DNA from: Gonocerus acuteangulatus
Taxonomy: Eukaryota > Arthropoda > Insecta > Hemiptera > Coreidae
NCBI GenBank assembly: GCA_946811695.1
Contig: OX328130.1
Span: 74,179,353 to 74,243,352, forward strand
Direction of reading: 5' to 3'
Length of the DNA: 64,000 bases
The notes under the pieces are model-generated. The model searched no databases. It saw only the letters and a list, made by a program, of their open reading frames with translations, and was not told where the DNA came from. Shown one piece after another: positions 1-8,900 of this stretch (position 1 is the stretch's first letter; each line of letters begins with the position of its first letter). Made by a program: the position numbers and the translations under genes.

Positions 1-17
1 AGTAATAATAATATTGA

Positions 18-147
18 AATGGTCAGTACCTGAATGGGTGACCGACCACGTGCTGTTGGCATTATAAAAGGGTGGCAACCTATAGATAGCCCGGCGCTAA
101 TGGCCAAGTTGTAGATGCGCCGTTAAACACACACACACAAAAAAAAA
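18..147 (+). mobile_element. 5S rRNA-derived SINE, copy 1 (5'-truncated)
   Basis: The sequence from ATGGTCAGTACCTGAATGGG onward matches the 3' half of arthropod 5S rRNA (the GGTTAGTACTTGGATGGG region and the GACCGACCACGTG..TTGGC end). It continues into a non-5S body (AAAAGGGTGGCAACC, ATAGATAGCCCGGCGC) and ends in (CA)n/A-run. A 13-bp direct repeat, AATAATAATATTG, flanks it, so this is a 5'-truncated insertion made by target-primed reverse transcription, not a 5S gene. Confidence 0.85.
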
Positions 148-1009
148 TAATAATATTGGAAAAGAAACAAATTATAATATCAAAATTACAAATTAGGTGA
201 AAGAAATAAAAAAAAAGAATGAATATAAATGAATTAAATAAAATAAAATAACTGATTAATGAAAAGAAAACGTCTGTTCTTGCAATGGCTTATTCTTGCG
301 ATTGTTAAAACAGAATTCAATCAGGATTGTGGTCCTGAGAAACTGTTCAATTATTTACAGCAGCATTATTTTTCAAAAACAAATGCACTACTTTTCTCAT
401 TTGTTCCGATACTAAACATAAAGGTATGAATTCTGTATACGCACTTTTGATAAGATTATATGATATAATAATAAGAAATTATGATTTGTCAAAATGAAAT
501 TATTTACAGTAATAATCCATTGTCTCAATTTAAAAATAAATATATGTCAAGATTGCTTTACATACATTCAGAAAAATTTCACAAAAAGTTTTAGCAGAAA
601 TATTTTACTACAGCTCATGACAAACGTGTAGTAGGTAGGGTGGGAGAAAGAGTAAAATCCTTGGTCTCTAATGGAAGTTATGAGCAAATATGAAACTAAA
701 AATGTAAAAAACTCAGTACAGTTTGCTAATGTTGCATCTAGTTTAATGACAAACACTACAATTCTCCGTATGAGCCAAGTAGATATTGAGCCTGCTATAA
801 GTTCGGACAGTCAAGATTCTATAAGTAGGGTATTTATTTATTTTTTCTCTTCAAGTAAAAAAAGTTCATAGTGTAAATATTTAGTATTTTGTTTAGTTTT
901 ATTTTGCAGTGCTTCTATATTTATTTCTTATTAGTATTTAATCTTAATCAAATGTGGTAGACTCCTTGCTGTAAAATTGTAAATTTTTAGGAAAATATTC
1001 ATTCATTCA

Positions 1010-1160
1010 TAAGTTCGGACAGTCCATGGGTTACTGTTAAAGACATAGTTTATATTAAGCAAATGCATGTGATAAAATGCAATTCGCAAATCAAAAATTC
1101 AACTATGGAAAACGAACTGAAACCAGCAAGTTAACAGATCAAAAACTTAATATTTCAAAT
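1010..1160 (+). repeat. Dispersed repeat R6, copy 1
   Basis: The segment with ATGGGTTACTGTTAAAGACA, AGCAAATGCATG and GATAAAATGCAATTC recurs with small changes at 1981-2130, and its end recurs again near 2195-2245 (AACAGATCAAAAACTTAATA). No coding capacity or terminal structure was seen. Confidence 0.7.
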
Positions 1161-1980
1161 TTTAAAGTTAGTTACTGGTGTGCAGTTACATGTGATAAAA
1201 CTTAAGCTGTATTTCATTTTATATTGCCCAGCAAACCCTTCACTGAAGTAATGAATGTTTTGTACATGTAGTTTTCATTCTGAATAGCTTTGGGTTATTT
1301 TTTATAGTTTTTAAAATTAAATCGCTGTACTATAAAAAATAATATATTGTTAGCTAAAATTTTAATTGAACAATTTTTTGTATTTAACGGGAAAAAAAAT
1401 TGAAGAGTGAAAAAACCATACATTTTATTTTTTCATGTGATAGTGTATACCTTTTAGAATAATAATAAAAAACTATGTTAGTGATTTTCTTTTTATCGTT
1501 TGATGATATTCCACTTAGTGTGGAACGCCATATTTAATTTTTACAAAATGCATTTTAACACTTCAGGATTTTTTCAGAACATTTGTAATAACTTTATGCT
1601 TACATTATTTTTTTTTCTGGCTTCCATATTTATTGAAGTATTGTCATAGAAAATGTCATCAACATTGGTCGATAGGTATGATTTATATTCTAGAACTAAG
1701 TGCACTTCTTTTGTCCAATCGATGATAACTGCAAAATTTGAAATACTTTAGCAGGGCATGAAATTAAACTATTTGAGATTGACAAAAACTATTTTATATT
1801 CTTACTTATATCCATGAAAGGAATGAACATGCCAAGTTTCATTAAAATCTGAGATCATGGATGTCAAATCCTATTTTTTTGGGTTGATTTGACATGGAAT
1901 GACCCAAATGTTTAAATATCATGTCACACATAGATGATTTTAGGTGGTACGTTAAAGAACTAAAAGTATTTAAATTATTA

Positions 1981-2245
1981 AAGTTCTGTGCAGGTTAATG
2001 GGTTAATGTTGAAGACATAGTTTATGTTAAGCAAATGCATGAGATAAAATGCAATTCACAAAAAAATTAACTATGGAAAACAAACGGGAAACTCCAAATC
2101 AACAGATCAAATACTTAATATTACAAATTACTTACTAATATATGATATTAATCCAAAATCTGAGAATATAAGGTTGTAATTTAGATAATCACAACATTTT
2201 TCAACAGATCAAAAACTTAATATTTGAAATTACTTATTAATATAT
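1981..2245 (+). repeat. Dispersed repeat R6, copies 2 and 3
   Basis: This is a second copy of the 1010-1160 segment in direct orientation, followed by a partial third copy starting at the AACAGATCAAAAACTTAATA block. Family unknown. Confidence 0.65.
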
Positions 2246-2670
2246 ATTAGTCAAAATTTTAAGAATATAAGGCTATAATTTAGGTAAACACTAATATTTT
2301 ACTAAAACTAAAAAGTTTTGGAAATTAGATAAACAAACCAAACTTAAAAAAAAGGATAATGGTTAATGGCTTCTAGGGGCTCAGTGTTGCTCTACATTTT
2401 CATCAGAAATTAATAAAATTGATCTTATATGATATTACTTGTCCAAATCTTGAGAATATACGGCTATAATTTAGATAAACATACAAAGGTTAAAACTGAA
2501 AAGTTTTGTTTGCAAAACAAAAACTTTTCGCAAAAAAAGAATAAAGTATTTTTTAGCTTGCTAATCTCCACCTAGGCAACACTGGAAAGAAAATTACTAT
2601 TTTTGAACAATTCACTCTTCTTTAATTAACAATTTGCGACTCGTTACTTCCGAACTGTGAAGCCTAAAAG

Positions 2671-2676
<6 letters not shown>

Positions 2677-2728
<52 letters not shown>
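2677..2728. repeat. (TA)n microsatellite
   Basis: Uninterrupted TA dinucleotide run. Similar runs occur at about 3042-3088, 21587-21650, 26629-26660, 29030-29091, 33918-34015, 34266-34312, 35551-35578, 36863-36896, 39497-39541, 46423-46480 and 58037-58082; several are internal parts of dispersed repeats. Confidence 0.95.
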
Positions 2729-2732
<4 letters not shown>

Positions 2733-2829
2733 TATATAATGATGTAAAGTCATCAATGAGTTCGAGTTATTCTAATTATCAAGAACATCAACAAATAAAT
2801 TTGAGACATTATTCAAAATGGCTGCCAGA

Positions 2830-3035
2830 ATATGAATGGTTCAGTGTAGCCAATTTTTCTTGAACAAAACTTTTGACCTTTTGACCAAATTTCGAAATTT
2901 GACTATTTTGACCTAGCCTAGGAGATTTCCCGTATCAAGAAGTACATGTGTGCCAAGTTTGGTCCAAATTGGTCAAACGGTGTGGATTTGTATAAGGAAC
3001 AAACAAACAGAAAAACAGAAAAACAGACACGTGAT

Positions 3036-3088
<53 letters not shown>
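2830..3088 (+). repeat. Unclassified repeat fragment ending in (TA)n
   Basis: Contains the block GTGTGCCAAGTTTGGTCC, then GGAACAAACAAACAG, then a TA run. This arrangement (a GGACCA-type block, ..GAACAGACA.., then TA repeats) parallels the 3' part of family R1 at 33850-34015 and 36800-36896. Probably an older relative of R1. Confidence 0.45.
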
Positions 3089-3089
<1 letters not shown>

Positions 3090-3092
<3 letters not shown>

Positions 3093-3665
3093 TGTCTGTT
3101 AACACGATAGTGGCCAGAGTTTTTGTTTTTTCGTCACGAAACTTGGTATATAGCATTCAATTAGCAAACGATTGAACGAGTTCGTTAACCACCAAAGTCG
3201 GTCCACCGGAAGGGGGGGTTTACCCCGAACCCAAAACACTAGTTTGACTATGTCAGCCATAATATTTGTTATATTTCAACGAAATTTGGTATTCGTAGTG
3301 GTAATATAGAGATAAAAGTGAGATATAAAAATGAACTAAATCGGTTCATTAGAAGGGGGGGGGGGTTTACTCCGGACCCACAATACCAATTCGCCACTAC
3401 CAGCCGTGATTTTTGGTATATTTCGACGAAACTCGGTACTCGTAGTGGTAATCTACAGGTAAATATGTGTTGTAAAAATAAACTAAATCGGTTCATTAGG
3501 AGGGGGGGGGGGTTTACTCCGGACCCAAATTCCTAATATACTCATACCGGTCGTAATTTCTGCTGTATGTAACGAAACGCGGTATACGTCGTGGGTAACT
3601 CATGAGAAAGAAGTGTTGTAAAAATGAGCTGAATCGGTCAATCGGAAAGCGGGGGTTTAATTTGT
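3090..3665 (+). repeat. Degenerate ~160-bp tandem repeat, about four units
   Basis: Units share a CGACGAAACTCGGTA-like block, a CGTAGTGGTAAT-like block, an AATCGGTTCATTAGAAGG-like block and a G-run followed by TTTACTCCGGACCC. The units start near 3117, 3262, 3415 and 3550 and the last is the most diverged. Open reading frames on both strands here are products of the repeat. Confidence 0.7.
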
Positions 3666-4420
3666 AATATATTTCAATAGAAAAGCCCGCCAGGCGTAGG
3701 TTCACAAAGCCGCCGCAAGGAGCGCTTTCTACCACTAGAGTGACTGTATCCTGTTCCTGCGTTAGATCAAAATACGATAATATGAGGTTTTTTGTATTCA
3801 TTACGTAGTGTAATAGGTACCATGTGTAAACATAACTCTGGAAGCAAATTAATAATTGATCAGTTACTCATTACAAATTTAAAAGAGAACTATTCATGTT
3901 TTTATTTTATTTATGTAGGATATTTTAAGCAAATTGCTCTGGAAAGCAGTCTACACTACCCAAATTCTGAGGAAAGTGCTAAGTTATGCAGCTCCTGCGT
4001 GACGGACTTTTTTCTCCACCGATCACACCAATTTAACCTTGAAATTAATTAAAAGGAAAAAGTTTAAAGGAATAAATTGAAGCTACTAAAGTTTTTGTTT
4101 TGTATCAATAATTATATTTCAGTAAATATACAAAAATGAATTTTTAAACAAAGAAAGTTTCACTTATTTTGAGGAATTAATTATATTTCAATAATAATAT
4201 ATCCTGTAAGTTTGTGGAATTTAGATTATATCTATAATGATTTAATATATACTTTAGGGTTGAAAAGGCTCTTTCAACACTTACTTGAGTGGCTGGGCTG
4301 GGGGTGTAGGATATGTCCTAGTTAATATAGCTATGGAAGTGTGTATTTTCTTCCAAGTATTTCAGGTATTGTAAACCAACGAAACCATAAAATTCTTCGT
4401 TAAAATACTGAAAAATTTGA
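3666..4420. other. Non-coding stretch with a short R1-like fragment
   Basis: No gene was recognised. At about 3965-4012 the block AGTGCTAAGTTATGCAGCTC plus GACGGACTTTTTT matches 60405-60447 and, in reverse complement, resembles the 5' terminus of family R1 (AGTCCGACTCGCAGGAACTG). Confidence 0.45.
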
Positions 4421-4816
4421 TATGACATTGAGAAAAGTAAAAGTATTACATTTAATTTTAAGTATTAATTTTAGGGGTTCCTAAATAACTTTTACTCTAA
4501 AAACGTTTAAATAAAATTATATGACATTGAGAAAAGTAAAAGTATTACATTTAATTTTAAGCATTAATTTTAGGGTTTCCTAAATAACTTTTACTCTAAA
4601 AACGTTTAAATAAAATTATATGACATTGAGAAAAGTAAAAGTATTACATTTAATTTTAAGCATTAATTTTAGGGTTTCCTAAATAACTTTTACTCTAAAA
4701 AAGTTTAAATAAAATTATATGACATTGAGAAAAGTAAAAGTATTACATTTAATTTTAAGTATTAATTTTAGGGGTTCCTAAATAACTTTTACTCTAAAAA
4801 CGCTTAAATAAAATTA
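4421..4816 (+). repeat. 99-bp tandem repeat, four units
   Basis: Units begin at 4421, 4520, 4619 and 4718, each starting TATGACATTGAGAAAAG. They are nearly identical, differing for example by GGGGTTCC versus GGGTTTCC and ACGTTT versus AAGTTT or ACGCTT. Copies 1 and 4 share the GGGGTTCC variant, as do copies 2 and 3 with GGGTTTCC. Confidence 0.95.
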
Positions 4817-4912
4817 TTCATTAAATGACCCTTAGCTCAAATATATGTATAACTGGCGAATAAGGCGGAAGGTGAATAAAATATCGTCACACACTTTTAC
4901 ACTTTTATTTAG

Positions 4913-4958
4913 CTTCCCTACATGTTTCGCACCCTTTTTGGTGCCTCTTCAGGGGAAC
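4913..4958 (-). ncRNA. Hammerhead ribozyme-like motif, PLE terminus (left arm)
   Basis: Read on the - strand: stem I 5' strand TTCCC, core CTGAAGA plus an extra G, stem II GCACC..GGTGC closed by an A-rich loop, GAAA, minimal stem III with CATG loop, UA before the cleavage position, and stem I 3' strand GGGAA. All conserved core positions are present. Catalysis is not shown. Confidence 0.65.
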
Positions 4959-4984
4959 ACACTTAAACTATAACGCCTGGAAGT

Positions 4985-5361
4985 ATGATAACAAAATTAA
5001 AAATAGTTTCAGTTACATTAAGGACCGAGTGAAATTAAAGGAAACTAAGTACAATATATACAAAATTGATTGTAAAGCATACATAGGGGAATCGGAACAG
5101 CTACTTGGAAAACGTATTTAACAACATGCTCAAAATATTGACAATGGAGAAAACAAAACGGCGTTGGCTTATCATGCTATAAAATATGGTCACGAATTTG
5201 ATTTTGAAAACATCAGAATATTAGTGAAAGAACGAAATAGAATGAAAAGAAAGATTAAAGAAAACATACACATCATTAAAAACAGGAAAAAAGTGATAAA
5301 TAAAAAAACGGAAATACACCATCTTAATAATATTGTCATTAATTTATTTGATAAAAAATAA
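4985..5361 (+). pseudogene. PLE GIY-YIG endonuclease fragment
   Basis: The reading frame shows the GIY-YIG hallmark (Y..KI.C..AYIGE) followed by a TAA stop, then the rest of the domain in the same frame, ending at 5361. It is homologous to residues ~420-515 of the better preserved PLE ORF at 27063-28471: both have a ..HxFxFxxxxIL..ER....KRKIKENI.IIKN block. Only the C-terminal endonuclease portion survives. Confidence 0.75.
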
Positions 5362-5552
5362 GAAAATGGTATTATAGGACTATATTTCATCTGGAAATTA
5401 AAATCAATTTTAAATTTATGACAGATCGATTATCGATCAGCTGACTATTTGACACCATATTGGATTCGTTCAGTCAATGACCAGTCTAGACGAGGCCCTG
5501 CTAGTGGAAGGTTCCATTCCTCAGGTTGAGGCTGAATTTAATGTTTAAGTGC

Positions 5553-5598
5553 GTTCCCCTGAAGAGGCACCAAAAAGGGTGCGAAACATGTAGGGAAG
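5553..5598 (+). ncRNA. Hammerhead ribozyme-like motif, PLE terminus (right arm)
   Basis: Inverted twin of 4913-4958: TTCCC, CTGAAGA+G, GCACC/GGTGC stem II, GAAA, CATG loop, UA, GGGAA. Stem I (five pairs) and stem II (five pairs) are both intact. Confidence 0.65.
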
Positions 5599-5816
5599 AT
5601 AAATAAAAGTGTAAAAGTGTGTGACGATATTTTATTGACCTTCCGCCTTATTCACCAGTTATATGTTTAAATAAAAGTATTTTAATAGTTATTTTTTAAC
5701 TTATAAAAACAAGGGTTTTTTCAAACAGTAAAATTTTAACTTTTTAGATAAAAAAAATAACTGTTTCGATCTGTGGATTTAACCTTAATAATTATCTTAC
5801 ATGTTATTTGTTTTAG

Positions 5817-5967
5817 TTGGTGTTGAAGCAGAAGCTAATGCAAGCAACAACCCCATTGACGAACTTTGGAGGAAAGCTTTGGAATATTTAAGGGTGCTTC
5901 TGAAGAGCCACGATCCTTATCAGGTCCCAAATATGCCTGAACAAACTGTAATAAGTGATGGAATTAA
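5817..5967 (+). CDS. Der p 7-like gene, first recognised exon
   Basis: The acceptor TTTGTTTTAG precedes it and the donor GTATGT follows. It starts with two bases of a split codon, so an upstream coding exon ending in phase 1 must exist. It encodes the N-terminal helix region with the acidic/aromatic IDELWRKALEYLRVLLKS stretch and the DPYQVPNMPE motif. Confidence 0.8.
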
Positions 5968-8900
5968 GTATGTAACAATACAATATATGTTTTTATTACT
6001 TACAAACACAAATACTTCAAATTTAATTTTAAAACTTTTTTCAAATTGTTTTTAGCTTGAAGGCAAAATTCGATAATGTATTGGTATCCAAAGCTTACAA
6101 CTTTACGATTGATCATTTGGAAAACAATGTTTTTGGTCTCTGGGCTAAGTTTCAAGTTACTGTTCCTACTATGCATATTGATAGTGACTTTACAGTTACA
6201 GGAACTATAAATGACAAAGCCATCAAAAGCACTAATGGACATTTTAAGTAAGTATCATTGTTTAACATATTAGATACTTTAAAATTATATCCTTTTAGCG
6301 GGCCCACACTGCTTAGTTTTATTGGTGTTTAATCCAGAGACAAAACTGGAGTTCCTCTGGTTAGGTTACTTTACAACACTGAATGGATCTGTCTTTTTTT
6401 TATTTATTTATTTTTTTTTTTTACATTACAATCTGTAAATTAATATATCTGGTAATATGATATGTACAATATGAGGTTCCTGTGCTCAAGGCCTCCCAAC
6501 TTCATCATCGATTAACGCCAGAAGAACGCTCAGATGGTGTTGAAAGAGGCCTTCCCAAGCTCCCTTCTGCTCCGACCAGTGGCTGGAGTCGAAGAGAGAT
6601 CGGTGAGCCACAGACATTGACGCACTTGAAGGAAGAGAAAGCCATTGCTAACACTTCACTTGGTCACTGCAGCAGATCTCTGGGCCACTATCTTCTGAGT
6701 CGCCTTGGTGGAGAGAGTGGATGGGTGGCGCTCGATAGGGAGAGAACTTCAGGATTTTGATGAGTGGAAAGTTCCTATTAATGATACCATCAACATGACT
6801 TGATAACTAAAATTTTGACTATATTGCACTAGTATTTCTAAAGTGACACAACTCAAAAATCGGTTTTATTCACACTGCCATAGTTACGACTATGAAAGTC
6901 ATGGTAAATATCTCTTTATCTACCACCAAAACTGTATGAACCTAGATTCAAAGCTTGTACACCAGAGGGCACTTATGTCACCTTTCCTGTCTTAATGCTA
7001 AGCCCCCTACACAGATAAGAGTGGCACATTTTAAGTTGAGCTTTATTTTAAGTAGTGTCACTTTTGAAATACTAGTGTGATATGTCAATATTTCATTCTA
7101 CGTAAAGTTTGTTAATGATGTATATTTTAGGAGGGATATAGAAGTCAATTTTAAGAGGTTCATTGGTAGAGCACTCGACAATGTTCAAAACTCGGGCATG
7201 CAATAAAGAGTTTATCTTCGAGTGATTTCTTTTGGGGTTGGCTGGGTGGGCCTAGGGCTGGATTCATCCACATCATCCCTAGGTCTTCTAATTAACCTAG
7301 TAATGAATATCTGCAAAGGGGAAAACCAGACGGCCAGAGCATATTACTGACCACACTGTCTCCCTAGTGAGCCGTCTGATCAGGAATCAGATACCTCTAC
7401 AGTATCTGATCCTCTGGGCCCTTTTTGCCTGTAATGGGACTGTTTTATATATATCCTTTCTCTTGCCCTTCTTTTATAATATTTGAAATTGTTTTGTTTG
7501 ACCTCGAATACTTTTACATCTCCCACTAAATTGTTTTGTTTGACCTCGAATACTTTTAAATCTCCCACTAAATTTATTTTTTGTTTGTGTCTCTTGAGCC
7601 TACTGCACAATTAAAACCATTAATAAAAAAAATGTATTTGCAGATTAGACATTGCTAATTTTGTCACTTCAGGCTTCATTCAAGTAGTATTTAAAGGAAC
7701 TTACCTCCAAATGAGCAAGTTTGATATTCATTACACAATTGATGATCTGCAGGTAAGGAAGGCTTAAAGTATTCTTATTATTAAAAAATAGCTAATCCAA
7801 AGAGTTTGATTTTTATCAAAATGAATAAATTGTGAATTGGAAAAATGTTAACTTAGTATAAATAAAGTATCTATTTTATAATCTGTATTAGGGCTCATCA
7901 CCATAGATGCGAAGCCCATAAAATAAACAAACAAGACAAAATAATAAACTATTGGACCAACGTCACTGACATCAGTTGGAGTGTGATGGATGAGGGGATA
8001 TACAAACAATGATATTTCAACAAAAACAATATCAACAAACTACTTTTTCCCTTTTTCTTTTTTTAACAGTGCACCAACATCTGGGTCATTAGCGCCGACA
8101 TCCATGTTACAGCCTGGAATTTTCTCAACGAGCCGTGAGATGAGAAAATTCCTGCCGCCGGTGGGACTCGAACTCACCATCTTCCTTATGATACAATGAC
8201 AAACAAACTACTTAAACAAAGTTTTGGAATAGTAAATAGATAACTAAAATGAAAAAGAACAGTGAATACAAGAGTCTTCAAAAACCAGAATAACAAGCAT
8301 AAAATTTGAAAACTATTTTTAAGTTTAGAATCGGCAAAAAAAAGAAATAGTTTAATGACAAATTTGAGCTCATTTTCAGAGCTCTTTTTTTCTTTTTGGC
8401 AGGCCCCAGTGGGGAATATTAGGTCTATGATGGGAAGGACACTGACGATCCAGCGGGAGACGGGAAGAGGCAGGGGAAGAGAAGAACCCGGAGGCCCGGC
8501 CCGACAACCCTAAACCTCATTGTTGTGAGTAAAGCTTGCTATGAGAGCTCCAGCTGCTGGGATGTGCTCGCTCCCCCCCCCCCCCCTCACAGAGTACCCA
8601 CATCCCACAGAGCTCGGGACACATCTTGTCCAAGTTGTCGGGCAGGGCCCTCGTCGTCAGTCCCAATCCCCAGGCCCTAGGCCCGCACCACGCCAGTCCG
8701 CCAAGCATGTCCTTTCCAGGCCTTTTAGGTTGCATAACAATTAGTTAGTGGCTTTTGTGCAGTAAAAGTGATTCGGGATTATGTGTCAGAGAGAGGCATT
8801 TCAGAGCTCTCATACCAATGAACTATTTGACAAATAAAATAGTGACCAAATAAGATACAAACCCCAAGTGCATACTGTGGTAAAAAAGAAATCACTGTAG

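Larger units (their letters stand above)
148..2676. other. AT-rich intergenic stretch, no gene recognised
   Basis: No exon with convincing coding character was found. A short open stretch at 671-850 has an unusually mixed amino-acid composition but no recognisable domain and no clear splice sites. The first (signal-peptide) exon of the downstream + strand gene may lie here but could not be identified. Confidence 0.5.
4840..5665 (+). mobile_element. Penelope-like element fragment with inverted terminal repeats
   Basis: The ends at 4848-4958 and 5546-5660 are inverted copies of one another; each holds the GCGGAAGGT block, ATAAAATATCGTCAC and a hammerhead-like motif. Between them, 4985-5361 encodes the end of a PLE protein: a GIY-YIG endonuclease core (KIDCKAYIGESEQLLGKRI), one in-frame stop right after it, then HEFDFENIRIL and a lysine-rich tail. 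The element lies directly after the 99-bp array. It is a remnant lacking the reverse transcriptase. Confidence 0.8.
6310..7643 (+). other. Intron with dispersed repeats
   Basis: Within the Der p 7-like gene. It contains repeat R3 (6421-6632) and a SINE C copy (about 7150-7420). The short 33-bp motif TTGTTTTGTTTGACCTCGAA is duplicated in tandem at 7490-7565. No coding exon was recognised. Confidence 0.6.

Noticed and set aside
671..871. Possible first exon of the Der p 7-like gene or another gene
   Set aside because: Composition looks protein-like but there is no hydrophobic signal peptide, no good donor in the required phase and no homology I recognise.
3318..3536. Short ORFs with GGGFTPDP-like repeats on either strand
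   Set aside because: Produced by the degenerate ~160-bp tandem array with G-runs; no sign of selection on protein.
4421..4816. CRISPR-like array
   Set aside because: Head-to-tail 99-bp units with no unique spacers, in eukaryotic DNA. The other arrays (45-bp, 28-bp, 43-bp) are also plain tandem repeats.
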